Assembly (NCBI RefSeq): GCF_001866055.1
Contig: NZ_MLQS01000017.1
Span: forward strand, 316,899-380,898
Source: Anaerobacillus alkalidiazotrophicus
GTDB lineage: Bacteria > Bacillota > Bacilli > Bacillales_H > Anaerobacillaceae
Length of the DNA stretch: 64,000 nt
Direction: 5' to 3'
In this document: positions 28,231 through 36,563 of the stretch, piece by piece
How positions within the stretch are numbered: the stretch's first letter is position 1
How the letters are laid out: every line of letters starts with the position of its first letter
Notes under the pieces: generated by a model
The model's database searches: none
What the model saw: only the letters and a program-made list of their open reading frames with translations
Told to the model about the DNA's origin: nothing
Position numbers and translations under genes: made by a program

Positions 28231-30153
28231 ATGGAACAAATAAAAGTAACTTTCCCTGATGGAGCAGTACGTGAATATGATAAAGGAGTTACAACGGAAG
28301 ATATTGCGGCTTCTATAAGTCCAGGTTTAAAGAAAAAAGCAGTTGCAGGCAAAATTAATGATAAAGTCGTTGATTTACTATTACCAATTACAGAGGATGT
28401 AGTAGTTGAGATTGTTACTCTTGATTCTAAGGCAGGTTTAGAAGTATATCGCCATAGTACAGCTCATTTAATGGCTCAAGCATTAAAACGCCTATATCCA
28501 GATATTAAATTAGGAATTGGTCCAGTAATTGAAAATGGTTTCTACTACGATATTGATATGGAGCATGTATTGAAACCAGAAGACTTAGTAGTAATCGAAA
28601 AAGAAATGAAAAAGATAATTAATGAGAACTTGAAAATTGAGCGCAACGTTGTCACTCGTGAAACAGCCTTAAGTACTTACGAAGAAATTAATGATCATTT
28701 AAAGTTAGAGTTAATTCGAGAACTTCCTGAAGGAGAAGAAATATCTATTTACGAACAAGGTGAATTTTTTGATCTTTGTCGTGGTCCACATTTACCTTCA
28801 ACAGGAAAAATTAAAGCATTTAAATTAATGAGTATTGCAGGGGCATACTGGCGTGGGAATAGTGATAACCAAATGCTTCAAAGGATTTATGGAACAGCAT
28901 TTCCTAAACAAGCAGAACTTGATGAGTACTTACATTTCATTGAAGAAGCTCAGAAGCGTGACCATCGTAAGTTAGGAAAAGAATTAGAGTTATTCATGTT
29001 TTCAGAGGAAGCACCTGGCATGCCGTTTTATTTACCTAAAGGACAAATAGTTCGAACTGAGTTAGAAGATTTTTCTCGTGAATTACAAAGAAAAGCTGGA
29101 TATGATGAAGTACGTACACCTTTCATGATGAACCAACGTCTTTGGGAGCAATCTGGTCACTGGGAACATTACCATGAAAATATGTATTTTTCAGAAGTAG
29201 ATAATACAAAGTTTGCAATGAAGCCTATGAACTGTCCGGGGCATATGCTAATTTTCAAAAATGAACTTCATTCATATCGTGACTTACCAATTCGTATGGC
29301 TGAATTTGGTCAAGTACATCGTCATGAATTAAGTGGAGCACTAAATGGTATGATCCGTGTTCGTACGTTCTGTCAAGATGATGCACACATTTTCGTTACA
29401 CCACAGCAAATTGAGTCAGAAATTAAAGAAGTGTTTGGGTTAGTTGATAAAATTTACAAAACGTTTGGTTTTGAATATTCTGTTGAATTATCAACTCGAC
29501 CTGAAAATTCAATGGGTGACGATAAATTATGGGAGCAGGCAGAAAATGCTCTTCGTAATGTATTAGAAGATCTTCAATTACCATACCAATTAAATGAGGG
29601 AGATGGAGCTTTTTACGGTCCAAAAATTGACTTCCATATTAAAGATGCTCTTAAGCGTAGTCATCAATGTGCAACTATCCAGGTCGACTTCCAAATGCCT
29701 GAAAAGTTTGATTTAACTTATGTAGATGAAAATAATCAAAAGGTTCATCCAGTCGTTATTCACCGTGCTATTTATGGATCAATCGATCGTTTCTTCGGTA
29801 TCTTAGTCGAGCATTTTGCTGGTGCATTCCCTACATGGTTAGCACCGGTTCAAGTGGAAATCATCCCAGTAAATGAAGTTCATCTTGATTATGCAAAAGA
29901 AGTGAAAGCAAAACTCCAAGATGTTGGTGTTCGTGTTCATATCGATACACGTAATGAAAAAATGGGATATAAAATGCGCGAAGCACAAATGAAGAAAACA
30001 CCTTACATTCTAGTATTAGGTGACAAAGAAATTGAAGAGAATGCAGTTAATGTTCGCAAATATGGTGAACAAAAATCAGAAGCAGTCGGACTTGAAACGT
30101 TTGTATTTAACATTAAAGAAGAAATTGCAACAAGAAAAAATAATTTGATATAA
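28231..30153 (+). CDS. thrS: Threonine-tRNA ligase
   Basis: Charges tRNA-Thr; 640 residues. An N-terminal TGS domain (1-62) precedes the editing domain, whose HSTAHLMAQALKR motif begins near residue 73. The class II catalytic core has the zinc ligand cysteine in MKPMNCPGHM, and an anticodon-binding domain lies at the C-terminus (about 540-640). ATG 28231 has AAGGAG about 8 nt upstream; a GTG at 28222 would add three residues. It is controlled by the T-box leader directly upstream. Confidence 0.97.
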   Translation: MEQIKVTFPDGAVREYDKGVTTEDIAASISPGLKKKAVAGKINDKVVDLLLPITEDVVVEIVTLDSKAGLEVYRHSTAHLMAQALKRLYPDIKLGIGPVIENGFYYDIDMEHVLKPEDLVVIEKEMKKIINENLKIERNVVTRETALSTYEEINDHLKLELIRELPEGEEISIYEQGEFFDLCRGPHLPSTGKIKAFKLMSIAGAYWRGNSDNQMLQRIYGTAFPKQAELDEYLHFIEEAQKRDHRKLGKELELFMFSEEAPGMPFYLPKGQIVRTELEDFSRELQRKAGYDEVRTPFMMNQRLWEQSGHWEHYHENMYFSEVDNTKFAMKPMNCPGHMLIFKNELHSYRDLPIRMAEFGQVHRHELSGALNGMIRVRTFCQDDAHIFVTPQQIESEIKEVFGLVDKIYKTFGFEYSVELSTRPENSMGDDKLWEQAENALRNVLEDLQLPYQLNEGDGAFYGPKIDFHIKDALKRSHQCATIQVDFQMPEKFDLTYVDENNQKVHPVVIHRAIYGSIDRFFGILVEHFAGAFPTWLAPVQVEIIPVNEVHLDYAKEVKAKLQDVGVRVHIDTRNEKMGYKMREAQMKKTPYILVLGDKEIEENAVNVRKYGEQKSEAVGLETFVFNIKEEIATRKNNLI

Positions 30154-30155
30154 AT

Positions 30156-30198
30156 AAAAAAAGGTGCCCTGAATTAGTATATCAGGGCACCTTTTTTC
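30156..30198 (+). terminator. Terminator after thrS
   Basis: A perfect stem AAGGTGCCCTGA (30161-30172) with TCAGGGCACCTT (30182-30193), flanked by A-run and T-run. Confidence 0.9.
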
Positions 30199-30293
30199 AT
30201 CAAACTGTTGAATTTACTTCCACCACTAAAAACTATTTTTTACTATACTAAAATTAGTGCGTTAATTAGTTATTTTTTGCAAGGTAGAAAGCA

Positions 30294-30474
30294 TAAAATT
30301 TCTTACTTGGAAACTGTCTAGCGCAAGCAGCCTACGAGCTCGGTCACTTCAGTCAAGCAACTGACTTCAATTAAATGCTTTGAATCCTTCGTTGATCAGC
30401 TTATCCAGCTTTATAAAGAGCAAACGGAGTGGCACAGGAGCAACTCGTGACCAAGGCGCTTGCGCTTATCTTGT
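30294..30474 (+). repeat. Dispersed repeat family 1, intermediate copy
   Basis: Shares GTCTAGCGCAAGCAGCCTAC and GAGCTCGGTCACTTCAGTCA with the copy at 3531-3867 nearly base for base. It then skips most of the centre and ends CAAACGGAGTGGCACAGGAG, CTCGTGACCAAGGCGCTTGC. It fills the 360-bp gap between thrS and the sensor lipoprotein gene. Confidence 0.85.
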
Positions 30475-30513
30475 TTTAACAAAATTCTGTCCTATTAGAC
30501 AAGGAGGGAAATA

Positions 30514-31449
30514 ATGAAAACACTAAGAGTAGTATTTTTCTCACTTTTTAAAATTATTATCGTCATTTTAATGACCTCTTGCTCAATGAGTGAAAACAAA
30601 ACGTTTGTCCAATTAACTAATACACCACTTTCAGATAAATCTGTAAGTGTAGGTAGTCTCGAAGAAGAGCCAATAAGGTTTGGTGTGGTATCTATTATGT
30701 CTATCAGAGAAACGCATCGCTTATACTATAATTTTAAGAAATACTTAGAGGAACAGTTAGGACGACCAATTGAAATCATACAAACGCAAACGTACTCAGA
30801 GATGAAAGAACTTTTTGAAAGGAATGAAATTGATGCAGGTATTGTTTGTTCTTATTTAGCTGTTATTGGTAGTCGAGATGAGATTTTAAAAAAGATTGCC
30901 ATGCCAGTAATAAATGGTGAAAAAAAGTTTACTTCCTATATCATTACTCAAAAAAATAGTGAAATAAACTCCCTCGAGGACCTTTATAATAAAAGCTTTG
31001 CTTTTTCCGACCCCTTGTCATATTCCGGATATCTTGTAACAAAATACGACATTATGAAAGGTAAGAATGATTTTAATAAATACTTTTCAAACACTTATTT
31101 CACATATAGTCATGATAATACCATAATTGCAGTATCAAATGGTTTGGTAGACGCAGGAGCAACACATAGTTCAATATTTGAAAAGTTAAAGAGCGGAAAT
31201 AACCCAATCGTTGATAATATAATTATTATTGGCGAAGGTGAATATGTTGGCCAATCACCAATCGTGGTTAATCCCAATATCGATGATGAATTTATAAAAC
31301 AGTTAACTGATGTTGTACTAAACATGCACCTAAATGAAAAAGGGAAAGTTGCTTTAAATAAATTAAGCTTTGATTATTTTGATTTACCTGAAAAAGAATT
31401 ATATGAGCCGATTACTCAAATCCTCGAAGAAATTGAGAACTTAAAATGA
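30514..31449 (+). CDS. PhnD-like substrate-binding lipoprotein, probable sensor subunit
   Basis: A 311-residue lipoprotein with signal helix at about 5-20 and a lipobox-like LMTSC ending at Cys23. The mature part follows the PhnD/type 2 periplasmic-binding plan: IRFGVVSIMS strand, FKKYLEEQLGRPIEIIQT, EIDAGIVCSYLAVIG, and the second-lobe FSDPLSYSGYL. No ABC permease or ATPase is nearby. Its stop overlaps the start of a histidine kinase by 4 bp. That pairing indicates an extracellular ligand sensor feeding the kinase, comparable to TtrS, in which a PhnD-like domain senses tetrathionate. The ligand is not known; an oxyanion is my inference. AAGGAGGG precedes ATG. Confidence 0.85.
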   Translation: MKTLRVVFFSLFKIIIVILMTSCSMSENKTFVQLTNTPLSDKSVSVGSLEEEPIRFGVVSIMSIRETHRLYYNFKKYLEEQLGRPIEIIQTQTYSEMKELFERNEIDAGIVCSYLAVIGSRDEILKKIAMPVINGEKKFTSYIITQKNSEINSLEDLYNKSFAFSDPLSYSGYLVTKYDIMKGKNDFNKYFSNTYFTYSHDNTIIAVSNGLVDAGATHSSIFEKLKSGNNPIVDNIIIIGEGEYVGQSPIVVNPNIDDEFIKQLTDVVLNMHLNEKGKVALNKLSFDYFDLPEKELYEPITQILEEIENLK

Positions 31450-33332
31450 AGAAAACAGTACAATTTATTATTACTAGTTTAAAAAATAAAAGTGTAAAAA
31501 CAAAAATTCTTGGTATTACGATTGGGTTAGTTTTATTAATGGGATTGACAAGTACAATCATACTTAGGGAAATTTTGGTTGTGAAACTTAGTGAAGACCT
31601 TGATCGCCGAGCTATTTCTATAGCTAGTGATGTTAGTTCCAGAAGTATTGACCATATAATTTTAAGAGATATTTATAGTTTTCATACTTTATTACAAGAT
31701 ACATTGAGCAATAATCCAGACATCGAATATATTTTTATTGTCGATCAAAATTTTGAGATGATCATCCATACTTTTGGATCTAATTTTGAAGTGTCAGACG
31801 AACTCTTAAATGTAAATATGATAGATACAAATGGTGATAGTACAAATACGCAGTTAGTTGTATTTGAATCAGAAACGGGAAAAATTCACGATGTGATTGC
31901 TCCTATTTTTTCTGGCGATGCTGGGTTTGTAAGAGTAGGATTAAATGAAAAACAAATTTACAATACCATTGACGAAATTACATTTATGCTTGTTATGACT
32001 ACAATTATTATTGGAGGGCTTGGCTTTGTTATTGCATTCATATTAACGAAATATATGTATCGAGATTTAACACAACTAATGCATACAACACAACAAGTAG
32101 GAAAAGGAAATTTGGATTGTAAAGTAGATATAGAATGTAAAGATGAAATAGGGATGCTTGCTAAAGAAATTAATACAATGATCGAACGTTTAAATGATAA
32201 AAAAGAAGAAAATAATCGTTTTACAAAAGTATTAAAAATGAGAAATAATGAACTTTCCTTACTACACCAACTTGCTGTTGGTTCGACGGATATTGCTCAT
32301 TTTGAAAAACTTCTAGAGAGTACAGCAGAACGTTTAATTGAGGAGCTTGGATTAAACAGTTGTTTCATTGACATCTTACTTGGTGGGGAAAGTCTTTCTA
32401 CGTATAAAGGTAGTAAATGGTGTACAAATTGTACTAGTTTTGAAGGAAAAGTAGTCTTAGATTCTAAGCATTTCTTCATTCCTTTTAAAACAAAAGGGAA
32501 GAAAATTGGTCAAATTTTATGCTGTTTTGAAAATGATCCAGATGATACAACAGTAAAGTTTTTGACCTCTTTTGCTAGGCAGCTTACTGTCATTGCTGAA
32601 AATGCTGAACTTTGGAAGGAAATAAAATATAAAGAAGAACTACGATTAAAGCTTTTGGATCGTGTAATTACTGCTCAAGAGGAAGAAAGAAAACGGATTG
32701 CTCGTGAATTACATGATGAAACGAGTCAATCGATAACTTCTATTATAGTTGGATTAACTCTTTTGGAGGAGTATGATATACCACCTTCGATGCAACAAGA
32801 GATTATTGACCTTAAAGAGGTTTCCCAACGTACACTCGATGAAGTTCATTATCTTTCATGGTCATTAAGGCCGAGTGTTCTTGATGACTTAGGATTAATG
32901 CCAGCGATTAAAAAGTACGTCATTGAATATATGAAAAAATTCACAATTGATGTTGACATTCAAGTAATTGGATTTAAACATGTGCGACTTTCTTCTATAT
33001 ATGAGGTTACGATATATCGTGTTATTCAAGAAGCGTTAACAAATGCAGCCCGACATGCAAATGCTGATAATATTAGTATTATTTTAAAGCATATAAATGG
33101 AGTAGTTTCAGTTATCATTGAAGATGATGGGGAAGGATTTGACGTAAATAAAACCTTAAATGGTAAATTAACAAAGAATCATTTAGGACTCAAAGGAATG
33201 CAGGAAAGAATAGAGTCAATAGGTGGAAAACTAGTGATTGAATCGAACACTGGTATAGGAACTACAATATACATGAAAGATATCATGATTGGAGATGAAA
33301 CGGGTGGCGAAGCCGAAAATAATGCTAGTTGA
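31446..33332 (+). CDS. Sensor histidine kinase (HAMP, GAF-like, HisKA_3)
   Basis: A 628-residue membrane kinase. The first membrane helix is at about 22-42 and an extracytoplasmic sensor region runs to about 178. The second helix is at about 178-200, followed by HAMP to about 255. A GAF-like region (about 275-395) precedes HisKA_3 with His423 in RIARELHDETSQS, and HATPase_c with DDGEGFD and LGLKGMQERIESIGG. This is the NarX/DesK-type layout that pairs with LuxR-type regulators. The GAF-like part has clustered cysteines (306, 326, 329, 359, 360), which could bind a cofactor. ATG overlaps the lipoprotein stop; the end overlaps the regulator start. Confidence 0.9.
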   Translation: MKKTVQFIITSLKNKSVKTKILGITIGLVLLMGLTSTIILREILVVKLSEDLDRRAISIASDVSSRSIDHIILRDIYSFHTLLQDTLSNNPDIEYIFIVDQNFEMIIHTFGSNFEVSDELLNVNMIDTNGDSTNTQLVVFESETGKIHDVIAPIFSGDAGFVRVGLNEKQIYNTIDEITFMLVMTTIIIGGLGFVIAFILTKYMYRDLTQLMHTTQQVGKGNLDCKVDIECKDEIGMLAKEINTMIERLNDKKEENNRFTKVLKMRNNELSLLHQLAVGSTDIAHFEKLLESTAERLIEELGLNSCFIDILLGGESLSTYKGSKWCTNCTSFEGKVVLDSKHFFIPFKTKGKKIGQILCCFENDPDDTTVKFLTSFARQLTVIAENAELWKEIKYKEELRLKLLDRVITAQEEERKRIARELHDETSQSITSIIVGLTLLEEYDIPPSMQQEIIDLKEVSQRTLDEVHYLSWSLRPSVLDDLGLMPAIKKYVIEYMKKFTIDVDIQVIGFKHVRLSSIYEVTIYRVIQEALTNAARHANADNISIILKHINGVVSVIIEDDGEGFDVNKTLNGKLTKNHLGLKGMQERIESIGGKLVIESNTGIGTTIYMKDIMIGDETGGEAENNAS

Positions 33333-33957
33333 TGATCATGGGGTTTTATTATCTGGGATACAGCTATTACTGTCAAAGATAAACGAGTGGGAGATAATAG
33401 GTACTGTTTCAAGTGGTGAAGAAGCTGTAGAAAAGGTCTTCGTTTGGAATCCGGATTTGATACTGATGGATATTTCAATGCCTGGAATTGGGGGAATTGA
33501 AGCAACAAAACAAATTAAATTATCACACCCTAAAGTGAAAATATTAATGTTAACGATGTATTCTGAAGAGGATTATTTTAAGAAAGCTTTAAAGGCCGGT
33601 GCTTCTGGCTATGTACTGAAAAAAGCGGTTGATACAGAATTGATTTCTGCTGTAAGAACTGTACTTCAAGGAGAAACTTACATTTATCCTACCTTATCAA
33701 GCTTTCTATTAAAGGGTTTTTTTGGGGAGAGGCAAGAAGATCATTCAAAGAAATCTCCTTTAAGTAAGAGAGAAAAACAAGTACTAAAGTACGTTGCTTT
33801 AGGTTTTACGTATCAAGAAATTGCTGATCAATTATATGTTAGTGTCAAAACTGTTGAAACACATAAAGCCAGGATATCGGAAAAATTAAATTTAAAGAAA
33901 CGATCAGAACTTGTTCGCTATGCAGTAGCGCAAGGTCTAATTTCTATAAATGAGTAA
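33304..33957 (+). CDS. NarL/LuxR-family response regulator
   Basis: A 217-residue regulator whose receiver domain begins KIMLVDDHGVL. The phospho-acceptor is Asp56 in LILMDISMPG, and a LuxR-type helix-turn-helix is at about 150-210 (LSKREKQVLKYVALGFTYQEIA). I place the start at GTG 33304, 9 nt after GGAG; ATG 33295 and TTG 33289 are alternatives. It overlaps the kinase gene by 29 bp. A strong terminator follows, then the cytochrome operon with inverted heptamers in its promoter region. The likely target is that operon. Confidence 0.9.
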   Translation: MAKPKIMLVDDHGVLLSGIQLLLSKINEWEIIGTVSSGEEAVEKVFVWNPDLILMDISMPGIGGIEATKQIKLSHPKVKILMLTMYSEEDYFKKALKAGASGYVLKKAVDTELISAVRTVLQGETYIYPTLSSFLLKGFFGERQEDHSKKSPLSKREKQVLKYVALGFTYQEIADQLYVSVKTVETHKARISEKLNLKKRSELVRYAVAQGLISINE

Positions 33958-33994
33958 AGTCAGGGGATTTTCCCCTGACTTTACTCATTTTTTG
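33948..33994 (+). terminator. Very strong terminator after the response regulator
   Basis: A perfect 20-bp stem (33948-33967 with 33971-33990) around a TTT loop, ending in a T-run. The 5' arm includes the last codons and stop of the regulator gene. Confidence 0.9.
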
Positions 33995-34055
33995 AACTGG
34001 AAAAAGATTAATTCAAGCACATTATTTATTTTTAAAACGTTCAGGTTATTTGTCT

Positions 34056-34118
34056 ATCAGGGAAATCCCTGATTGTTATAGGGGGTAAGTAGTGATTTTT
34101 CTGAAATCATTCAGGGAT
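34056..34118 (+). promoter_or_regulatory. Putative NarL-type operator: inverted heptamers TCAGGGA
   Basis: TCAGGGA (34057-34063), AA, TCCCTGA (34066-34072) is a perfect 7-2-7 inverted repeat. A third TCAGGGA is at 34111-34117, itself part of a CTGAA-ATCA-TTCAG dyad. NarL binds 7-2-7 heptamer pairs; the DNA-binding domain encoded next door is of that family. A TAATAAT (34161-34167) without a good -35 box could be an activator-dependent -10 element. Confidence 0.55.
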
Positions 34119-34253
34119 TAGACTAAGTAAAAAGGTGGCTTTCACTGATAACAGATTGTGTAATAATATGTGAAAATATGAACAAGGACTTACTAAGAAA
34201 AACAGTAGGTCAATAATTTTCAATCATTTTATTTACTAAAGGGAGGGGAAAAT

Positions 34254-35771
34254 ATGAAAAATATACGGTTATTGGTTTTATCAATCGTTTTATTAATTTT
34301 AGTGGTATTCGCTGTAGGGTGTCAAACCAATACATCTGTTGGAGGGCAACCAGTAAAGCCAACATTTCCTACAGAACCAACTGCAGAAGTAGTAGACCTT
34401 ATAACAAATGGTTCTTATTATGATAAGTTTGTAGGTCCTGAAAGATGCATGGATTGTCATGAAGAAAAATACGAAAAATGGGAAACTTCTTGGCACACTG
34501 CTAAAACGACGGAAGGGCCAAATCTTGGGTCTTACGAGTATGTTTGGGATTGGGTTTTTGATCAGTGGGAACAAATGGATTCATATTTAATTCTTGACCA
34601 AAAAGACAGCAATACCATTTATTTAAGCACAAAGAAATATGAATTATCTGAAGTTGATTATGTAGTAGGTAGTGTAAGAAAGCAACGATATATGGTTTAT
34701 TACGATGGATCACCGCAAGAAGCTTACTTAGCAACTACTGAAGATGGTGGAATTAGTTGGAATTTGGATAAGTCCGAAAAGGTTCAGTTTGAAGGTAATA
34801 AAGAACGGGCTGGATATAATTTCTTATTTCTAGAATTAACTCCGAAACAAGAAATTAAAACATACGGAACATGGCGTTCATGGCAAGAACAGTGCATCGC
34901 TTGTCATACTACTGGATTCGATCCAGATGCTTGGGAAGAAGCAAAAGAGGAATATATTAACGGGGAACGTGAGGATTTAAGAGAAACTTTTACTGTAGAT
35001 ACACGTGTAAGTTGCGAATCCTGTCACGGCCCAGGTTTAGAGCACGTATATTATCCGTTACGTGAAGGTACAATCATTAACCCAGTAACAATGGATGGTG
35101 ATGTTGATACGCGTAAACTTGTCTGTGAACAATGTCATACACGAAACCAAACAAATCTTATGTATGGAAATGGTTCAAATGATTTCCGTGGATTTCAGTT
35201 AGGTGTTCATGATTTTAATGACTATTTGAATATTATTCAATATACGCGGCCAGCATGGGGTGAGGGTAATCGTCAAGTTTCTATTGATGGAAAAGGTCGC
35301 CGTGACCACCAACAAGACATGGACATTCGCCTGCAAGATCATATTAAAGGTGGAGAAACGATCCACGGTTCTATGACTTGTTTTGATTGTCATGATGCTC
35401 ATAATGTAGGAAATAACCCAGATAACTTACGAACTTTTGGTGATACACCTATAGCTAATTGTCTAACCTGTCACGGGCTAGAGTCTGAAGAAATGATGAA
35501 AGCTCTAGATGGTAGAACTGGTTGGGATAGTTACGGATTCGGAAACTGGAAAAATGAAGGTGGCCGTGTGCCAAACAAACAGCACATCTTTAATGTTGAC
35601 GAGGAAGGCAGAAGCTTTGGGTTGTCCCCAGATCAATATATTTGGGCACTAAAGGTTGATGGTGATGCTTCACTAAAAGAGGATTGGCTACCAATTTGGC
35701 CATGGGAAAAAGATCTATATAGAGAGAAAGGTCAAAGAGTATCTGTTGGGGCTGAACCTTGGAATCAGTAG
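34254..35771 (+). CDS. Six-haem c-type cytochrome lipoprotein (probable respiratory reductase or electron carrier)
   Basis: A 505-residue exported lipoprotein with signal helix at about 4-20 and lipobox FAVGC ending at Cys23. It has exactly six CxxCH haem c motifs: CMDCH (65), CIACH (214), CESCH (254), CEQCH (291), CFDCH (376) and CLTCH (403). No other cysteine is present. About 145 residues separate haem 1 from haem 2, rich in aromatic and acidic residues, and 100 residues follow haem 6. The next genes encode a NrfC-like ferredoxin and NrfD, which bring electrons from the quinol pool. The fold recalls the cytochrome c554 and multihaem reductase group, but it is not NrfA (no CxxCK) and has too few haems for octahaem enzymes. 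The substrate is unknown. Confidence 0.85.
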   Translation: MKNIRLLVLSIVLLILVVFAVGCQTNTSVGGQPVKPTFPTEPTAEVVDLITNGSYYDKFVGPERCMDCHEEKYEKWETSWHTAKTTEGPNLGSYEYVWDWVFDQWEQMDSYLILDQKDSNTIYLSTKKYELSEVDYVVGSVRKQRYMVYYDGSPQEAYLATTEDGGISWNLDKSEKVQFEGNKERAGYNFLFLELTPKQEIKTYGTWRSWQEQCIACHTTGFDPDAWEEAKEEYINGEREDLRETFTVDTRVSCESCHGPGLEHVYYPLREGTIINPVTMDGDVDTRKLVCEQCHTRNQTNLMYGNGSNDFRGFQLGVHDFNDYLNIIQYTRPAWGEGNRQVSIDGKGRRDHQQDMDIRLQDHIKGGETIHGSMTCFDCHDAHNVGNNPDNLRTFGDTPIANCLTCHGLESEEMMKALDGRTGWDSYGFGNWKNEGGRVPNKQHIFNVDEEGRSFGLSPDQYIWALKVDGDASLKEDWLPIWPWEKDLYREKGQRVSVGAEPWNQ

Positions 35772-35791
35772 CTCTTAATATTGATTAACAC

Positions 35792-35823
35792 AATAGGGTA
35801 CTAATCATGTTTAGTACCCTATT
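35792..35823 (+). repeat. Intercistronic hairpin between cytochrome and ferredoxin genes
   Basis: AATAGGGTACT (35792-35802) pairs exactly with AGTACCCTATT (35813-35823). No T-run follows directly, so it probably adjusts stability or partial read-through rather than ending transcription. Confidence 0.65.
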
Positions 35824-35871
35824 AGAATAAAAGTTTTGTTGTTATAAGAAAAATTAAAAGGAGGGAAAACG

Positions 35872-36549
35872 ATGAAAACAAAGGTTTCACGTCGCGCTTT
35901 TTTAAAGAAGACTGCAACCTTATGTTCTGGGGCAGCATTACTTACAAGTGGTTTATTATCACTTACTAGTTTAGTAACAGCTTCTAATGGAAATACCGTA
36001 AAAGTTAAATTTGGTATGATCATTGATAATACGAAATGTATTGGCTGTGGTCTATGTCAGGAAGCTTGTGCTACTAGACATGAGCTGCCAGAAGGTGAGT
36101 ATTTTATTAAGCTCTATAAGGAATACGAACGAGGAATGTATCCTAATATCGTTGTAGAGAATATTACTACGCAATGCAATCATTGTGAGAATGCTCCATG
36201 TGCTAGAATTTGTCCAACTGGAGCAACATATTTAAATGATCAAGGTATCATGGTTATGAATGCTAAGAAGTGTATTGGCTGTAAAGGGTGTATCACTGCT
36301 TGTCCTTATAACGCAAGAATTTGGAGTGAAAAATTCGGTACACCTGAAAAATGTAATTTCTGTGATGGGTTTGTACAGGCAGGGAAGGACCCAGCGTGTG
36401 TGAAAGCATGCCCTCGCGATGCTCGTATTTTTGGAGATTTAAACGATGTAAACAGTAAGATTAGTAAAACGATCATTGAACGTCGACTCGAACCATTAAA
36501 GCCTGAACTTGGAACGAAGCCGAAAATTTATTATGTGAGACATAAGTAA
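35872..36549 (+). CDS. NrfC/DmsB-like four-cluster ferredoxin subunit with Tat signal
   Basis: A 225-residue electron-transfer protein. The N-terminus has a twin-arginine motif (SRRAFLKK, about 6-13) and a hydrophobic stretch to about 40, so it should be exported folded. Four cysteine groups follow: CIGCGLCQEAC, CNHCENAPCARIC, CIGCKGCITAC and CNFCDGF with ACVKAC. These are the usual four [4Fe-4S] clusters of the NrfC/PsrB/DmsB family. It should pass electrons from NrfD to the cytochrome. AGGAGGG precedes ATG. NrfD begins 15 nt after its stop. Confidence 0.92.
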   Translation: MKTKVSRRAFLKKTATLCSGAALLTSGLLSLTSLVTASNGNTVKVKFGMIIDNTKCIGCGLCQEACATRHELPEGEYFIKLYKEYERGMYPNIVVENITTQCNHCENAPCARICPTGATYLNDQGIMVMNAKKCIGCKGCITACPYNARIWSEKFGTPEKCNFCDGFVQAGKDPACVKACPRDARIFGDLNDVNSKISKTIIERRLEPLKPELGTKPKIYYVRHK

Positions 36550-36563
36550 AGGAGGAACTGGAG

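Noticed and set aside
30514..31449. Phosphonate ABC transporter binding protein PhnD
   Set aside because: No permease or ATPase genes are nearby, while it overlaps a histidine kinase gene by 4 bp; a sensor role fits better.
34254..35771. Cytochrome c nitrite reductase NrfA or octahaem tetrathionate/sulfite reductase
   Set aside because: There is no CxxCK motif, only six CxxCH motifs, and no extra cysteines for an unusual haem site such as the CX15CH of MccA.
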